This document shows positions 22,414 through 33,644 of a stretch of 64,000 nt of DNA, one piece after another. The DNA comes from Adineta vaga. Its lineage: Eukaryota; Rotifera. The notes beneath the pieces were generated by a model. It saw nothing but the letters and a program-made list of their open reading frames with translations, was not told where the DNA came from and did no database searches. The stretch covers positions 15,376,001 to 15,440,000 of the forward strand of contig CP075495.1 of the NCBI GenBank assembly GCA_021613535.1. The letters run 5' to 3'. Every line of letters starts with the position of its first letter. Within the stretch, counting starts at the first letter, position 1. The position numbers and the translations under genes are program-made.

Positions 22414-23159
22414 TTGGTCACACGTATCTATTATCGTAATACTCTGCCGTCTTGGAATACTATTGTTTATTGTATGTTGTCATATTGGCATTAAATAATG
22501 GAGTATTATGGAAAGAGCGCAACATTTAAATTTAAATGACCGTACTGGAACTTCTCAGGTAGATGATACAGAAGGACCATTTATTCTGTATATGCGTGAT
22601 AGAAAAAAGTAATATATGCAACGAAAATAGAACAAGATGTTTAGTTATCTTTTTTTTCCCCTGCATACGGAGCTTTTCGATCAGCAAATACTTAAATGTA
22701 GCTTACGTCCCTACGTCTACTATATTCATTTGGACTGGTTTCTTATTATACTTGTATTATGCCATCTTTTCTTTCTTTTTATTTTTTTCTTGTTCTTTTA
22801 TTAATACCAGTCTTCTATCTACATATTACATACATTGTTGTAGCACAAGCTGTAAAAATTTTCTATTTCTGTGTTAACTGTCATTAAATGCATATGGTCA
22901 TGTATATGACTAGCTGTACAGAATAGTCAAGAATCGTATGTGCTTTCGAGTGAAACGACTATTAAATAAAAGCATAATTAAAAAAAAGTATGTATCACAT
23001 GTTGTTCTTTCTGGCCGAGATTGACAGTCCTGACAAAAAGATCGTCAAAATTGAATAGAATGACGTCTGTAATATATATAAACGAAATAATAATTCATAT
23101 AATAGTCTATTAAATTTCAATCTGAATTTACAGAAAAAAAGAGAGTTTTTTTCCAACGG

Positions 23160-23296
23160 AAAACTGAGGACTTAGGACTAAAAACTAAAGATTAAAGACT
23201 AAGAAAAACAAGGACTGACGGACTAGCGAACTAACTGGGCTTACGGATTCGCAGACTCAGAACGATTAACACATTTTAGTCCGTTAGTCCGTCGAA
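23160..23296. repeat. Short 'gacta' repeats with an inverted repeat
   Basis: A degenerate run of GGACTA/AAACTA/AGATTA units (23160-23205) precedes GACGGACTAGCGAACTA. This pairs imperfectly with TAGTCCGTTAGTCCGTC near 23278-23294 to form a hairpin. Function unknown. Confidence 0.4.
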
Positions 23297-23611
23297 GGCG
23301 TAAAGGTCAGGGTGATGAGTACAGTGCCTAAGTGAGGATGTAAGACAGGATGATGAAGGTGATAGCTGATGGTTATAAGGGCGGTATCTGATTGGTGGTA
23401 TCTTAATTAAATTCACCTGATATGTTCGAATTGTAAGGAATTTATTATTTTCTATATATTGATTAGAAGTGTATTGATTTGTTAGTCCGATTAGTCTTGG
23501 TACTGAATATATATGCGATGACCGTTGTTTTTTTCAAAATTCAATTTGAAATATAAAAAACCATAGACTCTAATGATTATGAGAGAAGAAAAAGTTAAAT
23601 TTAGGTAGTAG

Positions 23612-24005
23612 ATGATTATTTCTCCGTTGATGAAAAACGTAGGTATAGACTGTTATTTAACCAATCGTTATTATTTTCGTCTTTTTCGCAACAAAAGTTC
23701 TTTTCTTTTACAAATGATGTTCAGTTCAACGGGAATTTTGTTTTATGATTTAGTTATTACAAGTGAAACGAAAGCAAACACAACTGATAAACATTCATAA
23801 CAGCACAAAGATGAAACTAGTTCAATGTTTGCTATTACTGGAATCCGTTCACTGGAATAATTTACTTACCGCTATCCATCAAATGTCAATGAAAATTATT
23901 TTGATTACGATGGAGCTAGTTAGATTAGAACGTCAGCTAATTCAAATGGCAGAAAATATTTTATTAATGATCTTCTCTAGATCTTCATGTCTACGAAAAA
24001 CGTGA
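23612..24005 (+). CDS. Small coiled-coil protein of the cassette, copy B
   Basis: Exons 23612..23638 (MIISPLMKN) and 23754..24005 join in phase to 92 residues. The second exon (LLQVKRKQTQLINIHN ... QCLLLLESVHWNNLLTAIHQ) aligns with the last exon of the copy C gene (LLKVKTKQKQ ... QCSLLYEPTRWIHLYRVIQQ). The heptad-like hydrophobics of LSVQL/MSMKI and TIELQKLE/TMELVRLE are kept. C-terminal tail longer than in C. Protein not recognised. Conservation of splice site and frame argues it is, or recently was, a real gene. Confidence 0.45.
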
Positions 24006-24335
24006 TGCTTACCATACTAATGAAGTATTGATTCAATTCGTTTTTTCGACCTAGTCATTCAAATTTGTATAAATATCCTGATTTCGTTGTTGGTTCAATC
24101 CACTTTTTTGTCATGTCTTTTTTTAGATTGTTCATATGTCGATGAGTTCTGATGAATAACTTTCAATTTACATGGTAACAATATGTATATGAAACATAGA
24201 ATTTGGAGACGTGACTGTCTAAAAGTAAGATAGGTGTTCACACTCACCCTAATTTATTAATATTAACTTGCCTTTATTGTTGTGATCAAGTCGTTAAATG
24301 TCTTCTGAATAACAGATCTTAAGGAGAACTAACAA

Positions 24336-24740
24336 ACCAGCATGAACATATTAGTGTGGAAAATATTTCAACTATAAATACTGTTCATTATTCATGTTTT
24401 CAAAGACACTTTCATATTGCACAAAACTTAATCGATTTTACTAATGCTAATGTTACTCACACTATCAATAATTATTCTTCATTATTATATGGAATTATGA
24501 AAAATCGTTTAAATGTTGTTCAATTGCTTATTAAGAATCAATATTCGTATATTGTAATGCTACTCGAACATTTGATAGAAAGAGACACTCACCATTAACG
24601 TGTGCATGTTCGATAAATAATTATTTATTTGTTCAATATTTACTTTAGAATGGAACTGATAGATTTTCTATCAGCCTAAGATCGAATTTAATCAATACAG
24701 TATTGAAGTATAGTTAATCCATTATTTGAATAGCTTTCTT
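24336..24740 (+). pseudogene. Ankyrin-repeat gene remnant
   Basis: Reads VHYSCFQRHFHIAQNLIDF, then NNYSSLLYGIMKNRLNVVQL and, in another frame, ACSINNYLFVQYL. These are ankyrin-repeat helices with stops and shifts. No complete repeat unit survives after 24.6 kb. Relic of a larger ankyrin protein. Confidence 0.5.
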
Positions 24741-25179
24741 TACATTTTAAAGTAAAATGCTATTGCAAAATGCTCAAAATGAACCATTATTCCCATAGTA
24801 TAATGAATTATCTACTGAGCTGTATCGAAAAAAATAGTGATGATGATAGTTTAATAGTATGTATTATACTTGATAAACTGTCTCTATATATAGAATGGTG
24901 TAGAAAAATATACTCCTCTTTCCTATACTTTTAGATCATACTTCGATTGATTATTTATAGCAATAAAGTCTCAACGATACTAGTTTGTCTATCATGTGTC
25001 ATGGTTATATAATTGAATATTATCTGCAATATTCAGTCTTTTCTAGATCTTCAGTTTTTATTTCTCTTTTCTTTAACCTTTTCTCTTGCTTCTTCAGAGA
25101 CTTTACCGTATATTCGTATCATCATACACAAAGATTAATGTTTCTTTCACGGTACTTGATGTGCAATACTGTATTGTAT

Positions 25180-25420
25180 GGAAAGTAAAGAAAATAAAAT
25201 TAAGTCTAGTATTAACACTCCTCACTTTTGTTTTTCATGTAAAAAGGAAAAATGTTGGTTTTTTATTAAAATACGAACCAGACTTGACATTCAAGTAACA
25301 GCTTTCTACAATGAATTGCGTAGTGTTTTCGGTGATGAAGCTCCTTCCTTCCTAACAGTTACAAGACGGACACAATGGTTTCGCAAAGGTATAAAAATAA
25401 TTTGGAGAAGAACAACGACT
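25180..25420 (+). mobile_element. Mariner-type transposase N-terminal remnant
   Basis: Reads FIKIRTRLDIQVTAFYNELR followed by SVFGDEAPSFLTVTRRTQWF. This matches the helix-turn-helix N-terminus of mariner/IS630-type transposases (IYxEL..V.G..APSYSTVxRW). The frame then degenerates. No DDD/DDE catalytic region or TIR is visible in the next kilobase. Dead fragment. Confidence 0.6.
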
Positions 25421-25639
25421 CGATATATCCTCATCCCTCATTTCTTTGTACTCTTTAAATGTTACGTGTTCTCAGACAAGAAACTAGTTTCAATTCGATT
25501 TATTTAACCAATTGGAATATGTATGTTCGGGATCCTGGTACTGACCGGAGTGTTCCTATCTGTTTTAAGGAGGAGGGTGTGTGTGTGTAGAGTATTCTTT
25601 TTCTAGTCTTTGTTCTTTCTTTATAGGTTGCTTATTGAT

Positions 25640-26345
25640 GTATATATAATATATTAGATGGAAGGTCATGTTTATCAGTTCAGTGTTTGTTTTCACTATA
25701 TATTTATACCAATACGTCAGCTCGAAACAAGCGAACACTATCAAATCTCACTTTTACGAAGATTATATTTTGTACAATATCATCTTCATGAATTGAGGAT
25801 TTCATTCCAAGTGTTGAAGAATATTTTATTAAATGTTTACTATTAGAACGTCTTTTGCAATCAACATTTCAATGTTCATATAATCAAGAATGTGTTCAAT
25901 ACATGTCATTTTTTATTAGTTTATTATTTCTACCAAAACTTTTAAAATCAACCTCAATCAAAACATTCAATAAATAATATAATTAACAATATTGCGAATG
26001 AATATTTATTGAATCTCAGTTAATAAATATTCCTTATGAAAATTTCTTTGATTAATGCAATCCAAATTATGTTCATATATTGAGAGTGAACAATATCACC
26101 TCTTTGATGCTATCATAGGATCACTTAGTTTTTATGATGGAATCAGTATTCTACTAAAATCTGTCGTTCCACTATAGATACATCTATCCTATAAATTAAG
26201 CAACAAATTTTGTCGAAAAAACCATCAAAGAACTTCCTGTTTAACTTTTCTTGATCGCTATGACAAAGTTGCTGTTATATTTCAACATACAAATGAAATC
26301 ATTGGGCTTTCATTGTTTTTAAGTGAAAATAGAGCAGTTTAGTGG
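25640..26345 (+). pseudogene. Decayed Cys-rich single-TM protein gene
   Basis: Blocks in shifting frames: LLERLLQSTFQCSYNQECVQ, then IPYENFFDQCNPNYVHI and GSLSFYDGISILLK. They correspond in order to STFECLYDQTCLN, NYSSYFHECAPATCQY and the LLGLYGGLTIALR membrane segment of the gene at 63270-63999. Several stops lie between blocks. Relic of that multigene family. Confidence 0.5.
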
Positions 26346-27280
26346 CAACAATACAAGCAGTAACCGTCGTCTATATTGAATAGTTGTGAAGTTCTTTAGA
26401 CGATTCACTTGATTATTATCTGAATATTAGCCTACATGGCGACATGGTGCAAAAGCGAATGCGCATTCGTTCATGGATTTGCTCTCCTTCTTCATATTCT
26501 CAAGAAAATGAAGTGAGGCAAATCAAGTTTCATCTTTATAGCATTTTCTTTTGTTTCCATGAAGTTGGGACATCATTCAAAGATATTTCAGTGTTTTTCT
26601 CATTTGAAATTCACAAAACTTTACCACATGTGATCTAAATAAAAATAAAACATCCAATATAACACAACATCTTTCTGAAAGTCAAATGAAACTTTCAATT
26701 TATGAATATGTCCAAGGCAAAATTAAGTTTCAGGCAAAATTAAACCCAGTCAAAATTCATTTACAGATTGGCGCGAAATTAAAATTTTTTCGTTTAAATA
26801 ATATGTTTGCTGATATTTTCGTAATTTAAATTTGAGAAAGTATATGCAGATCAATATGAAATTACATGATTGTCACTGTCTCCATGCTCCCCTGATCGTA
26901 GATTAGTATTAATAGGGGAAAATATTGAAACCAACCACAACTCTAAGCAAAATGATTCATTATAATTGTAGATGATTTTTCACAGAAGGCCTAGGTCGAA
27001 ATTGAGTATTTCTAAACAACCAGAAAAACATGATCAATCCTCCTCCTCCTTTTTTGGTCGGAAAACTGAGTTTTAACGGGAACAAATATGTTGCAACACG
27101 CTGCAACTACAGAGATAGTAAATAGAAAAAAAATGAATAATTCCGAGAAAAAATTCAAGGTGAAATGAAATGCATCATCCTTGCTTCACTTTTTTTTCAG
27201 TCAAAGTGGTTCGGTCATACTAATTGTCAGAGATGAGCAAGTCAAGTCAATAGAAGTTAAAGTAGTTTTCGGAAAAAAAT
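26346..27280. other. Intergenic, nothing recognised
   Basis: AT-rich with scattered short frames. The frame at 26444-26638 shows no family resemblance. No repeat structure until the AAGTC tandem at 27.28 kb. Confidence 0.4.
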
Positions 27281-27283
27281 CGT

Positions 27284-27335
27284 TCAAATCGAGTCAAGTC
27301 AAGTCAAGTCAAGTCGAGACGAGGCGAGTCAAGTC
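27284..27335 (+). repeat. Short tandem repeat, 5-bp AAGTC unit
   Basis: CAAGTCAAGTCAAGTC-type units run for about 45 bp with drift to GAGTC/GAGGC at the right end. A simple satellite. Confidence 0.7.
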
Positions 27336-27382
27336 CGATTTGACTTATCCGTCTCTGCTAAATATGATTCATTAAACATCCA

Positions 27383-27572
27383 CCCATGTAAAAAAAGTTG
27401 CAAAAATCATGATTTTTATTAGAAATCCGATGAGAGATCGATTTAAATGGCACGATTTTAATTGATTTTTTCAATTTAATTGATTACTAAGCTATTTAAA
27501 TCGTGCCATTTAAATCGATTTCTCATCGGATTTCTAATAAAAATCATTATTTTTGCAACTTTTTTACATGGG
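27383..27572. repeat. Inverted repeat (about 75-bp arms)
   Basis: Arms 27383..27458 and 27498..27572 are reverse complements apart from a one-base length difference in an A/T run and a few mismatches. They start CCCATGTAAAAAAAGTTGC and end with its complement. Loop about 39 bp. A MITE/foldback element, the third unrelated palindrome of the window. Confidence 0.85.
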
Positions 27573-27611
27573 CAGCTAAATACTCTTTTAACTAAATTCA
27601 AATTGTATTTC

Positions 27612-27780
27612 GTACAACTTGCGAACTCTACATCTTCCTGAAACATCATTCAATTTTCATAGAGTACAACTTGCGAACTCTACATCTTTCTAAACTATAA
27701 TAGATTTTCAATCGTATACTACTTGCGAACTCTACATCTTCCTGAAACATCATTCAATTTTCAATAGAATACTACTTTAT
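27612..27780 (+). repeat. Three tandem copies of a ~52-bp unit
   Basis: Units beginning GTACAACTTGCGAACTCTAC at 27612 and 27664, and a variant from about 27714, share ACTTGCGAACTCTACATCTT. Copies 1 and 3 also share CCTGAAACATCATTCAATTTT, which copy 2 lacks. A partial fourth start follows near 27770. Minisatellite. Confidence 0.8.
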
Positions 27781-28260
27781 GCTGAATTTTTCTAACTATA
27801 CTTGTAAATTCAGAACAAAACACGTTCAAACCAATCGAAACTATCGTAACTTAATTTCACTAACTTGTCATCCCTATCTACACTTACTAACAATTTCAAT
27901 CTGTAAGATTCGAGTTCAATTTTGCCTGACCCAAATATTTCCTTCGTAATTATGTCGTATGACATTTGAAAATGTATATGTACTTTTCTAGAACGTATTA
28001 TAATTAATCAGTCTTTCTATAATCTATCGTTTTTGTTGGAACATAATTTCGATACATGTAGTGTGAATCAATCTATTCAATTACTCGTATATAGTTTTAA
28101 CAAATGAAGTTTAACAAATTCTTTTCCATTCCTTCTATTACCCGTATCATATGTATAGTATGAATCATTTCAACTATAGTAGGGACATTACATGTATATA
28201 TCGCTTGTTTAACAAAGTAAACGAACCTCGTCATTCATATCAAATAAAATATCAGTCGAC
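27781..28260. other. Upstream region of the F-box gene at 28261
   Basis: AT-rich; no coding feature. Should contain the promoter of the F-box gene. No acceptor-like sequence directly precedes its ATG (ATATCAGTCGACATG). Confidence 0.3.
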
Positions 28261-29901
28261 ATGACTTTTGAATTAATGCCAAACGAAACATTAATTGAAT
28301 GCTTTCAATATCTAAATGGAGTAGATATATTTTATTCTTTCGACCAATTAAATAATCGTTTTTCAAAGCTTATTAGAAGTATTCCCTTACATCTAAACTT
28401 TTACCAGTTAAAAAAGTCATTGTACCATCAGTTTTGTCAATCAATGATATCAAATCCAAAAATGAAACAAAAGATAGTGTCTTTACAATTATCTAATGAA
28501 TATACAAATGGTCAAATTAGTTTTTTATTGTCATTGTTCTCATTGAATGAATTTACTCATCTTCGATCGTTAAAATTATTTAACTTACATGATGATAATG
28601 TTCAACGGATATTACCTATGTTACCATGTTTATTCAATCTTCATTCCTTTTCATACACATGTCAAGAAAATGGTAGTTTACAGATGATGGATGTTATTCC
28701 CAAATTAAATACTCGAATATTATCAATATCCGAATTTAATATTCTCTCACGAGTTACTCGTAAAACAATGTTACATATTATATCATTGAATATCAACCAA
28801 TGTGTTGTTGAAGATTTATTTCATCTATTTCAATGTACAATGATATTGAAATACTTAAGAATTCAATATTTTCATCATGATGATGCTCCAGATAATATGA
28901 TTTTGATTAACATGTCTAGTCTAAATCATTTTATTATTAATGATTTTCAAATCAAAGACTTTGAAACTATTGAATTTCTTCTTACTAAAATGTCAAATTT
29001 AACATTTCTCTCTATATCATCATCTCAATGTCAAATGATCAATGCATTTCGTTGGCAAAATCTCATCACAAATTCACTTAATCATCTACATACATTTCGA
29101 TTTTGTTTTGATTATGTTGATAATAATCGTCAAAAGATGAATGAAATCATTAGAGAATGTCAAGCATTCCAAACAACATTCTGGTATGAACATCATTGTT
29201 TTACAAACTATGAAATCGATGAATTTAGATTACTCGTTTTTACAACACCATATATTCGGAAACAATATGAATTATTTCCAGTGACACGAAAATTCATTTA
29301 TGAATTTAATCATACAAGTCTTTTTGACAATGTAACACATTTAATTTTACATAAAGATTCAATTCAAACAAGATTTCATTACTTTCCAAATGTTACATCA
29401 TTAACATTCAAAAGTTCATATTATTGTCCATTAAGTACTGATGATTTAATTGAAAATTTGTATGAAATTATAAATCCATCGAATATTAAACATTTAACAA
29501 TTGAAGGTGGATACGATACATCAATCGAAAAAATAATCAACCAGCTCACAAATATGAATTCGTTAACAACTAGAAAAACCATTTTATTGTCGTTATTGGA
29601 GAATCAAAAATTATGGGAAACACTCAATAAAAAAATTATTAATTTAAACATATCTGATGGTTATTTATTTACTGACAACGATGTTGAACATGGTTTTTTA
29701 AATTCAATCCATATGATATTTTCAAATATTGAACGACTAGAATGTGACTTAACAGATGTTGATGTATTGATATTCTTCTTAACAAGTTGTTCTAAATTAT
29801 CAATGATCAGTTTAGGATATATTAGCCGTGAAATTCATTCATGGATTGAATCAAATGCATCAAGTTTTGATATTTATTTTGATTTCAAATGGATTAAATG
29901 A
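28261..29901 (+). CDS. F-box/LRR-like protein, 546 residues, single exon
   Basis: Probable SCF adaptor. F-box at residues 3-45 (LMPNETLIECFQYLNGVDIF, then YSFDQLNNRFSKLIR), followed by LRR-like hydrophobic repeats to the end. It converges on a paralogue at 30622-31986. Bases 28933..29571 equal 30994..31632 of the other strand except for one base (Lys to Asn), whereas the N- and C-terminal parts of the two proteins are clearly divergent. Intact frame without introns, unlike the three-exon F-box gene at 10.7 kb. Confidence 0.85.
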   Translation: MTFELMPNETLIECFQYLNGVDIFYSFDQLNNRFSKLIRSIPLHLNFYQLKKSLYHQFCQSMISNPKMKQKIVSLQLSNEYTNGQISFLLSLFSLNEFTHLRSLKLFNLHDDNVQRILPMLPCLFNLHSFSYTCQENGSLQMMDVIPKLNTRILSISEFNILSRVTRKTMLHIISLNINQCVVEDLFHLFQCTMILKYLRIQYFHHDDAPDNMILINMSSLNHFIINDFQIKDFETIEFLLTKMSNLTFLSISSSQCQMINAFRWQNLITNSLNHLHTFRFCFDYVDNNRQKMNEIIRECQAFQTTFWYEHHCFTNYEIDEFRLLVFTTPYIRKQYELFPVTRKFIYEFNHTSLFDNVTHLILHKDSIQTRFHYFPNVTSLTFKSSYYCPLSTDDLIENLYEIINPSNIKHLTIEGGYDTSIEKIINQLTNMNSLTTRKTILLSLLENQKLWETLNKKIINLNISDGYLFTDNDVEHGFLNSIHMIFSNIERLECDLTDVDVLIFFLTSCSKLSMISLGYISREIHSWIESNASSFDIYFDFKWIK

Positions 29902-30621
29902 AGTCTTTGGTGATTGGGTGAATCCTTTGAGGATCTCAAATAAATTTATATGACTAGAAAACTTAACATAGTATGATATGAAATCAATCTTTTTTTTAAA
30001 CAAAATATACTTTCAATTAGTATTTCTCATAAACTAATGATTTTCGTCTGTAATTTTTGTGATTCATATAAAAATAAATTTCATAATTATATTCTATTGA
30101 AAACGAAATAAAAGATGAAATCAATGAAAAAACAATGTAACCAAAGATAGCTTTCTCAGATTCTTTTCTCGATTGTAGTTTGCATTATATCGAGATCATT
30201 TGATAGAATCAAAGTGGAAGTTATACTTGAATGAATGATCTATTTAGATTCATTACAACTTTCCAAGACTCGTCATGAGTAGATTTTATGTTCCATTCTT
30301 CGAATCTAGACCATTGTCTTTCTATCAGATATGTCTATATGATGGCACGCCAGTTTTTGTTTTGAGGAACAATAAGAAAATACATGGTTTCAAGTGTGAT
30401 ACTATACAACTCGATAAATCTAATAGATTAGTAGTAATTACGTTGTAGTCGAATAATTCTCTTTATAAAAGTCATAAGATTTTTTAAATTTTATTGTCCT
30501 TCTTCTTTACTTTTTCTTTTTTGTCAAATATGATTGAATCGATATGAAAACTGTCATAGAAATTGATATAGTAAAGACAAAAAAACCATGAGCATTTATT
30601 TTGAGTATTAACAAAAAAAAA
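29902..30621. other. Spacer between convergent F-box genes
   Basis: 720 bp of AT-rich DNA with no coding feature. Both genes end toward it, and AATAAA-like signals occur on both sides. Confidence 0.4.
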
Positions 30622-31986
30622 TTAATAAAGCAAGTCTATGATTAGATCAAGTTCAGATGATATTGGTCTTGTCAAGCGATTCTTGTCATTCAACAATTTA
30701 AAATCAAGATGAATATCGAAATTTGATGCATTTGATTTAATCCATGAATAGATTTCATAGCTAATGTATCCTAAATTGATCATTGATAACTTTGGATATC
30801 TTTCTAATAACAATAACAATTCATCAACTTTTTCAATATCATATTCAGATCGTTTACATCTTAATGAAGGTTTTGAATATAATGAATGAAATGTCTTTTC
30901 ATTAATACAATGATTAATAGAAATGTTCAGTTTTCGAAGCTTTGTATTCAATAATTCATGCGATTTACAATCATGTAATAAAATATATTTGTCAGTTGTT
31001 AACGAATTCATATTTGTGAGCTGGTTGATTATTTTTTCGATTGATGTATCGTATCCACCTTCAATTGTTAAATGTTTAATATTCGATGGATTTATAATTT
31101 CATACAAATTTTCAATCAAATCATCAGTACTTAATGGACAATAATATGAACTTTTGAATGTTAATGATGTAACATTTGGAAAGTAATGAAATCTTGTTTG
31201 AATTGAATCTTTATGTAAAATTAAATGTGTTACATTGTCAAAAAGACTTGTATGATTAAATTCATAAATGAATTTTCGTGTCACTGGAAATAATTCATAT
31301 TGTTTCCGAATATATGGTGTTGTAAAAACGAGTAATCTAAATTCATCGATTTCATAGTTTGTAAAACAATGATGTTCATACCAGAATGTTGTTTGGAATG
31401 CTTGACATTCTCTAATGATTTCATTCATGTTTTGACGATTATTATCAACATAATCAAAACAAAATCGAAATGTATGTAGATGATTAAGTGAATTTGTGAT
31501 GAGATTTTGCCAACGAAATGCATTGATCATTTGACATTGAGATGATGATATAGAGAGAAATGTTAAATTTGACATTTTAGTAAGAAGAAATTCAATAGTT
31601 TCAAAGTCTTTGATTTGAAAATCATTAATAATCAATTTTTCAATATGAGTATCACGTAGATTGAATTGATCAACTGCAACAGTATAATTAAATAGATGCT
31701 CGACTTTAATATATTTTAACATTGGAAAACATTGAAATATTTGAATTATTACTTCCAATTCACAGTTAATAATACTTAATGATTGAATTAACATTTGTTC
31801 ATACATATTAAATAAATGTTGATGGAATTGTGAACAAGAAATATGTAATGAAATATTTCGAATAAGTTTAGAAAAACGATAATTTAATTGATCAAACGAA
31901 TAAACAATATCTGTTGCATTAAGATATTTGAAGCATTTCATGAAAATTTCATTTGGTAGAAATTCTAATTTCATTGCGATAGACAT
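30622..31986 (-). CDS. F-box/LRR-like protein, 454 residues, convergent paralogue
   Basis: F-box at residues 7-47 (LEFLPNEIFMKCFKYLNATD, then SFDQLNYRFSKLIRN). About 90 residues shorter than its neighbour because part of the early repeat region is missing. Central region 30994..31632 is 638/639 identical to the neighbour. The C-terminus (LGYISYEIYSWIKSNASNFD) is similar but diverged, with an added tail NDKNRLTRPISSELDLI. Intact frame. AAATAAG lies directly before the ATG. Confidence 0.85.
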   Translation of the reverse strand: MSIAMKLEFLPNEIFMKCFKYLNATDIVYSFDQLNYRFSKLIRNISLHISCSQFHQHLFNMYEQMLIQSLSIINCELEVIIQIFQCFPMLKYIKVEHLFNYTVAVDQFNLRDTHIEKLIINDFQIKDFETIEFLLTKMSNLTFLSISSSQCQMINAFRWQNLITNSLNHLHTFRFCFDYVDNNRQNMNEIIRECQAFQTTFWYEHHCFTNYEIDEFRLLVFTTPYIRKQYELFPVTRKFIYEFNHTSLFDNVTHLILHKDSIQTRFHYFPNVTSLTFKSSYYCPLSTDDLIENLYEIINPSNIKHLTIEGGYDTSIEKIINQLTNMNSLTTDKYILLHDCKSHELLNTKLRKLNISINHCINEKTFHSLYSKPSLRCKRSEYDIEKVDELLLLLERYPKLSMINLGYISYEIYSWIKSNASNFDIHLDFKLLNDKNRLTRPISSELDLIIDLLY

Positions 31987-32792
31987 CTTATTTGAAATGA
32001 GAAGTGAATGATTATTGTCGTATATGATTTATATATATATGTATACATGTTTTTTATCAAAAGTATGTCCGCTGACGAAGCTGAAATATTCACATAAAAA
32101 TTAGACGATTATTTTGTAGATAAAATTGAAATATTTAGCATAATGAACAGCTTTTCCTGACAGTAGTGTATAATAAATTGAACAGGATGAGGGTGTTTTT
32201 ATTAGGAGAGTTCTAATATTGTTATGATGTCGATTCCTTGGAAAATAAACTGCTATAATTTCATACACTTTACTGTGTGAAGTCGTTTGATTTCTATAGA
32301 CACTTGCCTCTCATGGAGATTTCAATGAATATCTATCGTGTTCTTTATTTACAATTATTTAACTTGAATGTGTAATACTTTTTTTCAAACATTGTTAATA
32401 AACTTTGACTGTAATAAAGAATTTAATAAAATCAATATGTGTAACAAAAGTTTTTTCTCAATATCTTACTACGATCATCCTACGACTACCAAATATAGAA
32501 GTTATTAATGATTCTATAAAAATGAATCAATCCGAGAATATTTTATCTAATTACATCATTTACTAATAAATTTCATTCGAGTAAAATCATTACAACTTTT
32601 CTACAATATCTTAAGAGCAGAATGCAATATCTATTTCCGAATTATAAGTATAAGAAAAGTCTTCATTTAAATGCAGATTTTTATATCATATATGTTTATT
32701 GGAACTGTTCCTCATCATAAAAAACGAATGTTGTGGAAAAAAGGGACTAGAGAAGGGAAAGTCTTTGAAAACAATCGTTTGAAATTGATCTT
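31987..32792. other. Downstream flank of cassette C; no gene
   Basis: From about 32390 it is similar by eye to the flank of cassette B from about 18170 (GTAACAAAAGTTTTTT, then CGATCATCCTACGA-type blocks), so the B/C duplication extends beyond the PGL gene. Nothing coding. Confidence 0.5.
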
Positions 32793-33553
32793 TCACAGTT
32801 TTGAAGCAGCATCTTTATCCAAATACCAAATAAGATCATTAACTTGACCAATGGGATATTTTGTACTTTTATCATTTAGAACTTCTTTAACAATTGTTGA
32901 TTTACTTTCACCAGTAACAACAACAATTTTATATTTTGATTTATTTATTGTATTTAATGTTAATGTTACACGTTCAGGTGGTGGTTTAGGTGAATCTTTA
33001 ACAAATGTGACTAAACCTTGATTAACATTCAAAGCAGAATGATTAGGAAAAAGACTTGCTGTATGTCCATCTGGTCCCATTCCAAGTAAAACAATATCAA
33101 ATGTCTGAAAGAAAAGAAAATTGAAATTTACTTTTTGAAAGAAAAAACAAAACAAACTTGATCATTTTCATCCAATATTTCATTTAATTTATTTTCATAA
33201 TCTTGTGCACATTGTTCAACAGATTTTAAATCTGGATCAATTTGAATAACATTTTTTTCTGTTATTGGTAATTTTTTAAATAATTTTGTTTGATAATTTG
33301 AATAAGTTGAATCATCCGATGTAAATGAAACAAATCTTTCATCAACAAAAAAAAATCGAAGATGAGCCCAAGGTAATTGTAAACGTGGAAGAATTGTTAC
33401 TAGTATATCAATTAATGATCCACCTGATAAACCAATTGTTATTAATTGTTTTTCTTTGATTAATTTTAAAACAATTTCTTCAAGTTGATAACCAAGTTTT
33501 TCAGATAAAATTTCATTATCATCAATGATATTAATATTTGATAATGATGACAT
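32793..33553 (-). CDS. PGLS: 6-phosphogluconolactonase, cassette copy C
   Basis: Exons 33158..33553 and 32793..33104 (intron 33105..33157) encode 235 residues with the family signatures (GLSGGS, FVDERFVSF, GMGPDGHTASLFPNH). Residue pattern is a mix: KKLPITEKNVIQIDPDLK as in A, but WAHLRFFFVDERFVSF and the intron as in B. Private changes include LIDILVTILP and FPNHSALNV. 91 bp after the EK stop. Frame intact. Confidence 0.92.
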
Positions 33554-33644
33554 TTCTTTTTCTAAAAGAAAAGCATTTGAAATATAAAAGAAGAATGTCT
33601 TGTCAATAGATTTATTTTCTCATAAATAAAAGAAGAAAAGAATG

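Noticed and set aside
22563-22877. 104-codon hydrophobic frame (multiple Phe/Tyr/Leu runs)
   Set aside because: Looks membrane-like only because of T-rich DNA; no spacing of helices, no homologue in copy C at the matching place.
27284-27335. CRISPR-like or telomeric array
   Set aside because: A 5-bp simple repeat without spacers and unlike telomere repeats.
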